From Candidatus Binatia bacterium (GTDB taxonomy: Bacteria > Desulfobacterota > Binatia > HRBIN30), in NCBI GenBank assembly GCA_937925685.1, contig CALAMI010000008.1, positions 1 through 64,000 on the forward strand: DNA of 64,000 nucleotides, in the 5' to 3' direction. The notes under the pieces were generated by a model, which saw only the letters and a list, made by a program, of their open reading frames with translations, did no database searches and had not been told where the DNA came from. This document shows positions 52,268 to 61,592 of this stretch, piece by piece. A program made the translations under genes and the position numbers. The first letter of the stretch is position 1; every line of letters starts with the position of its first letter.

Positions 52268-54892
52268 CTAGGAGAACGTCAGTGCTCGGCCGTTCCCCCT
52301 GGTGCTCGCCTCGGAGAGCTCGCCCTCCCCAGCAATGACGTTCTCTGCATTCGCCGTGGGCTCGGGTGGGAGAGCGGCAGTGGGTAGTTCGGCCTCGAGC
52401 TCAGGAATGCGGAACAGACCAATTTGCTCGTTGAGCTGTTTGGCCACTTCGAAGAGGCTAGTCGAGTTCTGTTGTGTGCGTTCGGCAGCGAGTTGTGCTT
52501 GCCGTGCAACTTCTGAGATGCTCTGCATCGCAGCGCTTACTCGTTGCGCTGTCGCAGCTTGTTCTTCGGTTGCCCGGGAGATGTCGGCAATCAGCTCGGC
52601 ACTTTGCGTCGAGGCTTGTAAGATTTCCTCGAGGCTTGCGCCGGCATTGAACACCATCGAAGTTTGCTCTTCCACGTGTTGAGCTTGACGTTCGATGTTG
52701 CCAACTGCGTCGTTAGTTTCCGCCTGGATAGATGCAATGAGTTCGGCGATTTCCCGCGTGGCAGCTTCGGTCTGTTCTGCGAGTTTGCGGACTTCGTCAG
52801 CGACCACACTAAAACCAAGGCCGTGCTCACCGGCACGCGAAGCCTCGATTGCGGCATTGAGCGCGAGCATGTTTGTTTGCGCCGAGATTTTTTGAATGGT
52901 GTTGGTGATCGTCGAAATTTCCATGGATCGCTCACCAAGTCGCTTGATCTTCACCGCTGCCGCTCGGGTGTTCTTCTGCAGCGCGTCCATGCCGGCGATC
53001 ACTCGTTTGACAAGATCACCGCCTTGCTGCGCGGCAGCCTCGGTTTTACGAGCCGCCTCGGCAGCCACGGCGGCGTCGCTTTGTACAGCTCGAATCCTCT
53101 CTGTCATGTCGACCACGCTTTCGGTGGTTTCTGCGACTTCGTCTGCCTGTCGGACTGCCCCTGCTACCAGTTGGTCCGCGGAACTGCGAATGCCGGTGGC
53201 CGCATCGAACACCCGTGCCGACGCTCCGCGAAGATGTTGAATGAGGGCACCGACGTTTTCGAACATCAAGTTTAACGCGTCAGCGAGGTTCCCCAGAGTT
53301 CCGCTGCCGACCACCGCTCGCTGAGTGAAGTCGCCGTCGGCTGCCGCAGCGACGACCACGAGCAAGTCACGAATTTCTTTTTGCAAACGTCGATGTTCTT
53401 CCTCGGCTTGAACCAAGGCGTCTACGCGTTCATCTAAGGCTTGATTTAAGCCCTGGGCGAGCAAGCCGAGCTCATTTCGCGCCCGCACCCGTGCACGAGC
53501 GCGGTAGTTGCCCTTCTGGATCTCGGCAACTACATTCGCCAAGGCGCGAACGGGCCGGGAGAAGCTCGCCGACACCAGGAGTGCCGTAAGAACGAACCCG
53601 CCAATCAAGGCACTGGCCAGGCTGGTTGTCATTTTTCTCAATTGCACAACCGGTTCGAGAGCTTCTTCCTCGGTAATTTCGGCAACGACGAGCCAATCGA
53701 GACCGTGCAGATTTTCCAGTGGTGCGGAGGTCCCGAGCACGGGCACCCCACGGTAACCAATGTAGCGTCCGGAAAATGCTTCTTGTCCTGGGGCTAAACG
53801 CGTTGCTTCGGTATCAATTTTCTGACGGAGGACCGCGGTCCGCGCTTGAGCTATTGTCGGGTCGTTCTGACCCAACTCCCCAAGGAATCGGGACTCGCTG
53901 CGGAGAAGTTGGTCCCTGGCTCCGGCTCCGACTAGGTATGCTTCACCCGTTTGTCCTAGACCCGATCGCGCCCACTGGTTGTCAGCCGTCATGATGGCAT
54001 TGATTTCCTCGATGTTCAGCTGAACGATGAGGGCGCCAATTTTCTGGCCTGCTTCATAAATCGGACTGCCTGCAAAAGCCGAAGCTCGCCCGTGCTGGGC
54101 GAAGTAGGGCGAAAAATCTAGGAAAATATAGTCGCCTTCGCGGGCTTCTGTCTGCAGCCGCTGAAACAGTTGGCCCATGGCGCTCTGGGCGAATCGGCCC
54201 TCGAGGAGATTGACCTGGAAGTCCGGCCCCTTGTTGACGGAGTAAACGACTCGTCCGGTGGCCGTGTCTACCAGGTAAACGTCTTCGTAACGGAAGCGTA
54301 CCGCGGTATTAACGAACACTGGATGCCAGACCGCGTGGTAGCTGCTGTAACGCGTATTGTCTTTGGCATTCTCGAGCAGCAGTTTTCGAGTGGGTGGATT
54401 AGGGTTGTTGGCAATATACTGCGACTGTAGGTATATCCCCGATCGCTGCGGTGGCACCACCTCGCTGAGGCTGAGTGTCTTGTTGGCAAGCTCGGTACCG
54501 AAGAAGACACTGAAGTATTGCTTGACGGCCTCTTGGTGCGATCGCAATTTGTCACCCTCGGTTGCCGGGTCGCTTTCCAGCTCTTTCACCGCGGTAATAA
54601 ACTGGCGGACTGCCAGAGCTGTGCTCGGATTCCGGGCTAAGCTGAGGACCTGGTCCTCGAGGCCGTTGAGGTAACGCTCGACCTCTCGCTGCTTGTTGTC
54701 GCGGACAGTAGCCAGTTGCCGAAGGGCTTGTTGGCGTAGCGAATCCGAGGCGACGCGGTAGCCAATGTAACCTACCGCTGCGATGGCAGCGACCGCTAAC
54801 GGGACAAAGGCAATGATCAACTGCCATAGAATGGGGAAGCGAACCGCACGAGTGCGCTTTGCTGAGGTTTTTTCTTCTGCCTTAGTCGCCAT
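52268..54892 (-). CDS. Methyl-accepting chemotaxis-type receptor (PilJ position)
   Basis: An 874-residue transmembrane receptor. Helix one is about 19-45; a large periplasmic double-Cache-like sensor spans about 50-425; helix two is about 428-450, followed by HAMP. The signalling hairpin is at 668-708 ([19 protein letters not shown], then [16 protein letters not shown]). The C-terminus ends [11 protein letters not shown] with no CheR-docking pentapeptide, in line with the absence of cheR and cheB nearby. GGAGG precedes ATG 54892. It lies between the CheW and CheA genes and is presumably the input of this array; the ligand is unknown. Confidence 0.94.
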   Translation of the reverse strand: MATKAEEKTSAKRTRAVRFPILWQLIIAFVPLAVAAIAAVGYIGYRVASDSLRQQALRQLATVRDNKQREVERYLNGLEDQVLSLARNPSTALAVRQFITAVKELESDPATEGDKLRSHQEAVKQYFSVFFGTELANKTLSLSEVVPPQRSGIYLQSQYIANNPNPPTRKLLLENAKDNTRYSSYHAVWHPVFVNTAVRFRYEDVYLVDTATGRVVYSVNKGPDFQVNLLEGRFAQSAMGQLFQRLQTEAREGDYIFLDFSPYFAQHGRASAFAGSPIYEAGQKIGALIVQLNIEEINAIMTADNQWARSGLGQTGEAYLVGAGARDQLLRSESRFLGELGQNDPTIAQARTAVLRQKIDTEATRLAPGQEAFSGRYIGYRGVPVLGTSAPLENLHGLDWLVVAEITEEEALEPVVQLRKMTTSLASALIGGFVLTALLVSASFSRPVRALANVVAEIQKGNYRARARVRARNELGLLAQGLNQALDERVDALVQAEEEHRRLQKEIRDLLVVVAAAADGDFTQRAVVGSGTLGNLADALNLMFENVGALIQHLRGASARVFDAATGIRSSADQLVAGAVRQADEVAETTESVVDMTERIRAVQSDAAVAAEAARKTEAAAQQGGDLVKRVIAGMDALQKNTRAAAVKIKRLGERSMEISTITNTIQKISAQTNMLALNAAIEASRAGEHGLGFSVVADEVRKLAEQTEAATREIAELIASIQAETNDAVGNIERQAQHVEEQTSMVFNAGASLEEILQASTQSAELIADISRATEEQAATAQRVSAAMQSISEVARQAQLAAERTQQNSTSLFEVAKQLNEQIGLFRIPELEAELPTAALPPEPTANAENVIAGEGELSEASTRGNGRALTFS

Positions 54893-54918
54893 CTGGAACT
54901 CCTCCCTTCGGGCACAAT

Positions 54919-55497
54919 TCAGGCGCGTGACTGGATCGCGAGCCCCTGTGTTCGGCCTTGTTGAAACCCCTGTTGAGTCAGAGTTACGGCAGCTTGTGCG
55001 AGGCTTCGAGGGTCGAGCACGGATACGACGCCTAGCGGTCCCTCCCAGTAACCTTTGATGTGTGGTCGTCCAGTTCCGGCTTCTCCGCCAGAGCGGATTT
55101 CGCGGGGGTTAATGGGCCGTACCTCCCGCACACGGTCAACCACGAGTCCGAGATGGATGCTGTCGACAGACAGGACTAGAACGTGATCCTCGGGTGTGAA
55201 TAAACGAGGTTCAAAACCCACTAAAAGGTCGAACCGGACTAGGGGTAGGACTTCACCCCGTAAATTGATCACCCCAACGACCAGATCCGGGGCCCGAGGT
55301 ACGGGTGCTGGCGTCTCGTCGAACAAAACTTCTCGTGCGGCACTCACCGGAACGGCAAACAGCTCACCGTTACGGGAGAAAACGCAGTGCTCGTGCCCGA
55401 GTTGAGCCAGCCGCTCGGACAGTTGATCCGCCACGTCCATTGTGGGCGGAGCGGTTACAGGTTCGGTGCGTGCTGGTGCGTCGGCGGCGGCCTTCAT
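54919..55497 (-). CDS. CheW-type coupling protein (PilI-like)
   Basis: A 192-residue protein with one CheW domain (about 36-175; [48 protein letters not shown]). It couples receptor to kinase. There is an N-terminal Ala/Pro extension of ~35 residues. ATG 55497 overlaps the upstream response-regulator stop by four bases. Its place between the PilH-like regulator and the receptor matches pilI in pilGHIJ-chpA clusters. Confidence 0.9.
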   Translation of the reverse strand: MKAAADAPARTEPVTAPPTMDVADQLSERLAQLGHEHCVFSRNGELFAVPVSAAREVLFDETPAPVPRAPDLVVGVINLRGEVLPLVRFDLLVGFEPRLFTPEDHVLVLSVDSIHLGLVVDRVREVRPINPREIRSGGEAGTGRPHIKGYWEGPLGVVSVLDPRSLAQAAVTLTQQGFQQGRTQGLAIQSRA

Positions 55498-55853
55498 ACG
55501 TACTTCCGCACAATGGCCAGCAAGTCGTTGGGGGAAAATGGCTTGGTCAGGTAATCGGATGCCCCTTGACGCTGACCCCAGAATCGATCACTTTCCCCAT
55601 TTTTCGAACTGACGATGACAATCGGGATGTGCTTTGTTGCGGCATCGCGTTTCAACTGGCGACAGGTGGCAAAGCCATCTTGCCCAGGCATGACGATGTC
55701 TAACAGGATGAGATCGGGTTGATCTGCGCGGGCTCGCTCGATGGCTTCAAGGCCGTTACTAGCACGAATGCATTCGTAGCCTGCTGGCCTCAAGGTATCG
55801 GCCATCAGCTGTACGTCGCTGCGAATGTCATCGACGATCAAGATCTTCGGCAT
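55494..55853 (-). CDS. Single-domain response regulator (PilH/CheY-like)
   Basis: A 119-residue receiver. Acid pocket Asp8-Asp9, phosphoacceptor Asp52 (LILLDIVMPGQDG), switch residue in VIVSSK, and the conserved Lys in TKPF. The segment ESDRFWGQRQGASDYLTKP is characteristic of PilH, the retraction-side regulator of the Pil-Chp system, rather than flagellar CheY. It is likely the phosphorylation target or phosphate sink of the ChpA-like kinase. AAGGGG precedes the ATG. Confidence 0.92.
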   Translation of the reverse strand: MPKILIVDDIRSDVQLMADTLRPAGYECIRASNGLEAIERARADQPDLILLDIVMPGQDGFATCRQLKRDAATKHIPIVIVSSKNGESDRFWGQRQGASDYLTKPFSPNDLLAIVRKYV

Positions 55854-55907
55854 GGTTTTCGTTCCCCTTGAGCGATTAAACTCCTCAGCAAATCAAAGCT
55901 CTCTTGC

Positions 55908-57428
55908 TCATGACGCACCCACGAGCGGGGGCGTTCGTTCCCTTTCGGCTTGCGAAATGCTTTCTTGGCTAGTACCTGCAGAGGGCGCCGTTGGGTCTCC
56001 TCGGTTGGACTCCGCTGAATTTGCTGGCTTGCTGGGGACGGGAGGCGCGCTAATGCGCGCTTCCGCCTCGAACAACGAGTGTACGACGGTGCGGATCCCC
56101 CGTTCGTGAAGCGAAGCTTGTTGCGCGGTCTGGTCGGCTAAGGTGGGAGGGGGAACCTTTTCCGGTGAGAGTACCCCGATGATTTCTGCGGATGCCATTT
56201 CAGGTAACCGAGCCGTTAACGCGAGCTGATCCCACAAGGCTCCGGCCCAAGTGATCTCGACGAAGACGGCCTGGGGACCGAAAAGCCGGGTGATCATGGG
56301 AAGCTGGCGGAAACCTTCCGTGATGTGAAAAATCTGCCAGTCGGGATGCGCAGCGGTTAGAGCAGGAAGCTGGCGGTGCACCATGCTGCCCTTTGTGCAG
56401 ACAACCAACACACGCTTTTTCTCCACCGGCATTTCATGGGCTGCAACACCGGCCGATGTAGCGCGGAACAAGAGCCTGCAAGCACGGCGGAAAATTTCGT
56501 GCAGCGACTCGTTGAACGACCGCACTGACCCGTCACTGTACAAGCGGTACTTTACCCGGGATCGAGCGTGGTGTAGGCACTCCCCGAGTTCGTGAATTAG
56601 TGCCTCCAAAATATCGATGTAAGACTTGGCTTGGTCCGTCGTCGCTCCGAGCGGTGTGTCTACCTCCTCCACGTAAACCCCTTCCGTGCTTGATCGGAGC
56701 GTTTCGAACATGAGGTCAAGGGCTTCTCGGCGATCCGATTCCGAGGCCAGCGGCGCTCCAAATTCTGCGAGTAAGCCTTCGTCGGTGGGCAGCGCGGGCG
56801 CTGGCTTGTGGCGAGTTGGTCGCGGGCGGGTGGCCACGCGCGGGGGCACTGAAACGGTTGCCGGAGGTGGGGCAGTGTATGGGGGTGGTGACGGCTGTGC
56901 TGCTCTGGACAGACCTTCAACTGAGGCAGCCACCGCCGGTGTCTCTATAGGCATCGCTGTGGCGGTGGAAATTGGGGTCACTGGCGGGATGGATAGCCCC
57001 TCCGCCTCGTGCACTGGAACGGCCGCTTTGACCTGCTCGCCCGCTGCCGTCTTCGCCAGAACCTCGGCAAGAATACTGGTGACGACTTGTGGTTTGAAGG
57101 GCTTGGCGATGTAGCTGACGACATTGCGGGCATCTCGATATGCTTGACGGATCTCTGCACCTTTTGCGGAAACCAAAATCACAGGAATGTGAGCAGTTTC
57201 CGGGTCGAGCGCTAAATGCTGGCAAACTTCACTGCCCCGCATATCGGGAAGAATGAAATCCAGCAGGATCACGTCGGGTTTAAAACTTTTTGCCTTTGCT
57301 AAAGCATCGGCGCCATCAACAGCTAGCTCCAAGTCATAGCCCGCAGGCTTCAATACAATTTCCAGAGCTTTCCGGATCGTCAAACTGTCATCTACCCCGA
57401 GCACTCGGGCTTTTCGCTCAATTGTCAT
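55908..57428 (-). CDS. Two-headed response regulator: REC, Pro-rich linker, pseudo-receiver
   Basis: A 506-residue protein. The N-terminal receiver (about 8-125) is complete: Asp13-Asp14, acceptor Asp57 (VILLDFILPDMRG), Ser in VSAKG and Lys in AKPFKP. A Pro/Thr/Val-rich linker (about 135-215) follows, then a helical region and a second receiver-like fold (about 340-430) where the acceptor position reads VFVEITWAG, so Glu replaces Asp. A Glu there could mimic permanent phosphorylation. The tail is Pro/Ser-rich. It occupies the pilG position of the operon. AAAGGAG precedes ATG 57428. I do not recognise the whole architecture. Confidence 0.82.
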   Translation of the reverse strand: MTIERKARVLGVDDSLTIRKALEIVLKPAGYDLELAVDGADALAKAKSFKPDVILLDFILPDMRGSEVCQHLALDPETAHIPVILVSAKGAEIRQAYRDARNVVSYIAKPFKPQVVTSILAEVLAKTAAGEQVKAAVPVHEAEGLSIPPVTPISTATAMPIETPAVAASVEGLSRAAQPSPPPYTAPPPATVSVPPRVATRPRPTRHKPAPALPTDEGLLAEFGAPLASESDRREALDLMFETLRSSTEGVYVEEVDTPLGATTDQAKSYIDILEALIHELGECLHHARSRVKYRLYSDGSVRSFNESLHEIFRRACRLLFRATSAGVAAHEMPVEKKRVLVVCTKGSMVHRQLPALTAAHPDWQIFHITEGFRQLPMITRLFGPQAVFVEITWAGALWDQLALTARLPEMASAEIIGVLSPEKVPPPTLADQTAQQASLHERGIRTVVHSLFEAEARISAPPVPSKPANSAESNRGDPTAPSAGTSQESISQAERERTPPLVGAS

Positions 57429-57458
57429 GCGAAGGACTCCTTTTGAATCTTGCTGCCG

Positions 57459-58454
57459 TCACCGCGCTTCGCGCAAATGTTTCACCCGCCGCTCGTCAGC
57501 TAGTTGCTCTAGGATTTCCGTAAGAACCCAGGCAGGAGAATCGAGAATTCGGCGAGTTGCAGGTCGGTTGCTAGCAACGTCGAAGCTATAATGGCCCTCC
57601 CGCTGGGCAAGCAGTTCTTTCAGCGCTTCGCGGCCACGGTCGTGACCGAATTCTGCATCCACGATCGCCCCAGCGTCTAGGACAATGCTGCCGGTTCCAT
57701 GAGGGGTTTCCACACGGAGGAAACCGGACTGTTGAGCAGTGACCAAGGCAAGAAGATCACGCAGGAGCTTGTCGCTCCCTAACGAGCCAGTGACTCCACC
57801 GTTAAACCCCGAAGCGGTTTCGAGAGCATGCAACACGGTCTTTGCGGCGGAGGCCGCACGCGTCATGCCGTTACGCCGCGTGAGACGCGCATACGTCCGA
57901 AGGCCTGCCGCCGTGCATTGGCGCCGAAGCTCGGGCAGAAGCCGCTGGAGCTTTGCTTGCCGGTCACGAAAGGCGAGAGCATCCTCCAAGAGCGGGTCGA
58001 AAGCGTCATGCAAGGCGTTGCTGAGGATACGATTTGGCTCGAGCAAAATGTGAAGCTCTCCATCGATTTCTACGAGATGGCCCACGGGATGGCCGCCGTC
58101 TCTTACGACCGCGCTCGTTACAGGTGACCGCTCGGCTAAATCCAGCTCACGAACGCCCGTAAGCTCATCCACACGCAAAGCCAGCAGCGCCGACCCGGAG
58201 CGGACCACGGCAAATGCCGGCCGCTCCCCGGTACCGAGGACCTCCTCCAAACCGAACGCTTGGCGGAGATCTACCACCCAGGCCGGTTGACCCTGGTGGA
58301 GGAGGAACTGCTGCGTTGAGCCATCTGCCCCTTTAAGGTTGTGCAGCGTAATCTCCTTGCGGGGATAGATGGCCTCGACCCAATCAGCGTGGATGCAGAA
58401 TTTTCCGTCGTCGACACGGAAAACCAAAACACGACTTGTCAGTGTCTGTATCAT
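57459..58454 (-). CDS. CheW-like domain fused to DUF4388
   Basis: A 331-residue protein, first in the operon. The N-terminal CheW-like domain (about 6-150; VLVFRVDDGKFCIHADWVEA, FAVVRSGSALLALRVDEL) is followed by a helical linker and a C-terminal DUF4388 segment (about 225-320; SGFLRVETPHGTGSIVLDAG, then AIVDAEFGHDRGREAL). DUF4388, also called the PatA N-terminal-like region, occurs in regulators of gliding, phototaxis and heterocyst patterning. The fusion may tie a second coupling protein to a regulatory partner. ATG 58454 has GGAGAG upstream; an earlier in-frame start is unlikely. Confidence 0.82.
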   Translation of the reverse strand: MIQTLTSRVLVFRVDDGKFCIHADWVEAIYPRKEITLHNLKGADGSTQQFLLHQGQPAWVVDLRQAFGLEEVLGTGERPAFAVVRSGSALLALRVDELTGVRELDLAERSPVTSAVVRDGGHPVGHLVEIDGELHILLEPNRILSNALHDAFDPLLEDALAFRDRQAKLQRLLPELRRQCTAAGLRTYARLTRRNGMTRAASAAKTVLHALETASGFNGGVTGSLGSDKLLRDLLALVTAQQSGFLRVETPHGTGSIVLDAGAIVDAEFGHDRGREALKELLAQREGHYSFDVASNRPATRRILDSPAWVLTEILEQLADERRVKHLREAR

Positions 58455-58696
58455 CTGCCGACTCTCCACCGTAAGCCCTCCCGATTCGCGCACCACCCAG
58501 CAGAAGCTGTGCCAGGTGTGAGGCGTGACATGCTTGCCAATTTGCGCGCGCCCGTTTGGCTATCGCGCTGCTACTCGGTTGGCGCAGTGTTGGTTTGGTG
58601 GCGCACAAATTGGGGGAGGTGAACGAATTTGTCAGTGTTTTATCAGCAGCTGTGCGAATTTTGGGGACAGCATGAGGTTTGCTCTCGCTCTGGGCT

Positions 58697-59077
58697 ATGG
58701 TGCTACGGATGGTCTGTTGCGCAACTGCGTGGCTTTGGTTGGCCTTGAATGGCCCCGCGTTTGGCCAATCTGTGGATTGGAGCGAGTACTTTCCGAACGA
58801 CCCACTTGCCCGTCCCCAGCAGCGTGCGAAAGGAACGAAACCGGGTTTCTCGAATGAACCGGAAAAGGTGCTAGAACCCCAAGGCGGGGGCAGCCAATAT
58901 GAACCAGCTTCAACTCGCGGTGAGATTGGTTCTCAAAAGGACAACACGAGGGTTCTCACTCGAACAGGGAAAGACAGGACGCGATCGAGGGCCGGCGGGC
59001 AGAAGGATCCTGCGGTGAGAAGCAAAACTAGCCAGAAGGGGAGGGCGAAAACTTCGGTGAATCTGCGCGGTGAGTGA
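58697..59077 (+). CDS. Possible small secreted hypothetical protein
   Basis: A 126-residue frame from ATG 58697. The first ~24 residues look like a signal peptide (hydrophobic MVCCATAWLWLALNGPA, cleavage near AFGQ). The rest is polar, low in hydrophobic residues and rich in Lys, Arg, Gly, Ser and Thr, hence probably disordered. No family recognised and no strong ribosome-binding site. A GTG frame (59074-59334) overlaps its stop. May be spurious. Confidence 0.35.
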   Translation: MVLRMVCCATAWLWLALNGPAFGQSVDWSEYFPNDPLARPQQRAKGTKPGFSNEPEKVLEPQGGGSQYEPASTRGEIGSQKDNTRVLTRTGKDRTRSRAGGQKDPAVRSKTSQKGRAKTSVNLRGE

Positions 59078-59840
59078 CCGACAATGAGGCCAGAAACGGC
59101 GGCCCTGAAGTGACTACACCCGCGGAGCCTTTTGGGAAGTCCTTTGCTTTAGAAATTGAGGCGAGCTGGCCTATCGGTGGGCACACCAACCACAAGTTTT
59201 CTGTCAACGTTGGCCTTCGTCCGGATCGGGCCATAGGTGTAGCTTCGACGACGTTCATCCCAGTCCGTATCCACCTGGGCCAGCTGAGCCGTAGTCTGTC
59301 GCCTCTTTCCAGTGTAGTTCCCTTCCCACCTTAACTGCCGATCGATAACCACGCTGGATGCAAAGGTTACATACCTCCTCAGGTTTCTTCCGGGGAGGTG
59401 GTGTGCACGATCTGCGGGCAGAGTTGTGCCTGTCTTTTCCCGCAAGGTTGTGGCATAGATTGCTCCAGCACAGTTGACCGAGTTGAACGGCGTGGAGGAT
59501 CTGAGATTAGTGGGCGCTGGAAGCTTTGGCTAAAAGACTTCGTTTGAGCGAATTTGACACCGTATTTATCCTGAGGCTTGCTGAACACTTGCTCACCATT
59601 CAGAGGGCTATTTGCGACCCACAAGTTCGTTCTGTTGCACTAGTGCACTTTCCAGCCCTGCCGTAAAACGCTGCGCCTTGGGCGGTTCAGCGAACCAAGG
59701 GCAGCTGAAGAACACCGCGCCGACATAGGTTGGCCAGGCCAAGATCTGGAGCGGTGAGGGCGGCCAGCCTTCGCAAAGGGCAGTGTGTTGCTGCCGTTGA
59801 GTAGTTTGCCCGCATGACCGTCTTACTTAGAATATCACCA

Positions 59841-59869
59841 TTGACAGACAAATTTCTTTGTGATTTAGG
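59841..59869 (+). promoter_or_regulatory. Possible sigma70-type promoter
   Basis: TTGACA (59841-59846), a 17-base AT-rich spacer ending TGA, then TTTAGG (59864-59869). It lies in the most AT-rich stretch of this region, about 425 bases upstream of the next gene, so its target is unclear. Confidence 0.3.
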
Positions 59870-60293
59870 CGAGCCCTACAACGGGTTGACGTGGGTCTTT
59901 CGAGAGTCCCAGTTTTAAAAAACTAATGGTTTCTCGTTGTGCGACAGCATCGGAGCGGATGTTATCGAAAGTGGGCCGTGGGTTAGACCGATAGAGTCGG
60001 GTGGCATGGAGTGGTTGGGTAGACCGCAGTACGTCGCAAGCGGTGTGGGAAGGGCTGGGGAGGCCAAAATGTTTGGGAAACCGATACGAGATGCGGTGGA
60101 TCTAGGACGAAGTTGCGCTCCACCGTGGCGTAAGGCTGTTGTACTTTTGCGGTCAGTTCAGGGCCGAAGCTTCCGCTTTCCTGCCGTGGTGGCGGTTTAA
60201 TTCGTGGAGTGTGAAGCGAACAAGCGTCTAGGATGCATTCTCGGTAGCGTAAGTTACGGCCACGGTATTGTTTGTGGGGAAAGGGGGTTCGAG

Positions 60294-61592
60294 ATGACTC
60301 GTTATCGGTTTGCAGTTGCTGTAGTCTCTGCGGCTCTGTTACCCATCGCTGTCAGCGGGAACGATTACGGTCAACCACCAGCGCCGCAGCCACCAGCAGG
60401 GCTCTGGGAGAGTTGGGAAATTGGGCAGAGCTCGGTTACCGGCGAGACGTACGTGGTAGACGAGGACAACGAAGACAATGCCGGCTCGGGCACTCCAGAT
60501 GGTGACATGGGCGCGGCTGTGGGGTGCTTATTCAGGAGCGACTCGCGGCATCCGATTGAGTTCAACATCTTCGTAACCGGCGGGCTGCCGACGACATCGG
60601 CAGCGTTGTTCTTGGAGTCTTGGGACGTGGACTACGACTGTGGATTTCCGCCGTGCGAGCGCGATGCGGTATACTTCAACGACACAGAGGTTGGTTTCTT
60701 GACGGGGGCGAATAATGAATGGTCGAACCCGATGTTCGCCATTCCCTTGAACCTGGTGCTGCCTGGCAAGAACGTCGTTCGTATCCAGGTCGACACGTTG
60801 TTGACTGGCCGATGGTGCACTTGGATTCGGCGCGCCCAGCTCCTTATAGACGGGGGACGCCCTGCGACCGCCTCCTGTCGCGCGATTGCAACGTCACAGC
60901 AAACTTATTTGCCCGGCGATACCGTTACCGTAATCGTCGAAGCGGATACAACGCTCGCCTCGCAGAATTTGAGATTTGAGGTCAACCTCAAGAATGCCGA
61001 CGGCCAGATCATCAACGGCACGAGCCGAGTTGTAACCGTCACCGACGCTGTGGACGATCCTCAGGTGTTCATGCTCGGCTTAGGATCGGCGCCCCCCGGT
61101 GCCTATAGTGCGGAAGCCCTTCTCTTCGACGCTGAAACCGGCGTGTTGCAAAATATGTGTTCGACTACCTTCACCGTTGCCTCTCCGCTTCTTGAGGTTG
61201 CCCCTGATAGAGGGCACGTTTTCCCAATCACCGTAGTTGGGGCCTCCAGAACTGTGACGTATAGAATCCGCAACGTGGGTGGTGGGACCCTGAACGGAAC
61301 TGCGTCGACGCCATGCGATGGATTTACGGCAGCGCCCACGACGTTTGGGCCGCTGGCAGCGAGCCAAGAAACTACCGTAGTGGTCACTTTCACGCCGCCG
61401 GGCGAGGGGACGTTTCTTTGTCAACTCGAAATCGCCTCGAACGGTGGCAATGCCCAGCGGCCACTGAGCGGCCGCGGGTTCCTTCCGGTTATCCCGGTAG
61501 TCAGGTCACCTGTTTCTCCGGCCGGATTGGTGATGATCAGTTTGCTGGGGATTGGGATGCTGTGGGTGCTCTGGGTGCGAAGGCGGGCTTAA
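60294..61592 (+). CDS. Exported protein with C-terminal membrane anchor
   Basis: A 432-residue exported protein. ATG 60294 is preceded by AAAGGGGG; signal peptide about 1-22. The N-terminal half contains an acidic stretch (VVDEDNEDNAGSGTPDGDMG) and a cysteine-bearing beta region. The middle (about 195-295) resembles an Ig-like or macroglobulin-type strand domain (TYLPGDTVTVIVEAD), then an HYDIN/choice-of-anchor-D-like domain (about 300-395; VTYRIRNVGGGTLNG, VVVTFTPPGEGTF). The end has SPVSPAGLVMISLLGIG, a hydrophobic helix, and a WVRRRA basic tail. That resembles IPTL/MYXO-type sorting tails. A surface structural or binding role is inferred. Confidence 0.78.
   Translation: MTRYRFAVAVVSAALLPIAVSGNDYGQPPAPQPPAGLWESWEIGQSSVTGETYVVDEDNEDNAGSGTPDGDMGAAVGCLFRSDSRHPIEFNIFVTGGLPTTSAALFLESWDVDYDCGFPPCERDAVYFNDTEVGFLTGANNEWSNPMFAIPLNLVLPGKNVVRIQVDTLLTGRWCTWIRRAQLLIDGGRPATASCRAIATSQQTYLPGDTVTVIVEADTTLASQNLRFEVNLKNADGQIINGTSRVVTVTDAVDDPQVFMLGLGSAPPGAYSAEALLFDAETGVLQNMCSTTFTVASPLLEVAPDRGHVFPITVVGASRTVTYRIRNVGGGTLNGTASTPCDGFTAAPTTFGPLAASQETTVVVTFTPPGEGTFLCQLEIASNGGNAQRPLSGRGFLPVIPVVRSPVSPAGLVMISLLGIGMLWVLWVRRRA

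Larger units (their letters stand above)
58455..60293. other. Long region with little coding signal upstream of the chemosensory operon
   Basis: 1.8 kb holding one plausible small secreted protein (58697-59077) and one possible promoter (59841-59869). Otherwise only short frames on both strands lack recognisable domains. A minus-strand frame at 59149-59445 ends in Phe and is rich in alternating polar residues; it could be a fragment of a barrel protein but has no start support. AT content rises around 59560-59940. No promoter for the chemosensory operon could be picked with confidence. Confidence 0.45.
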
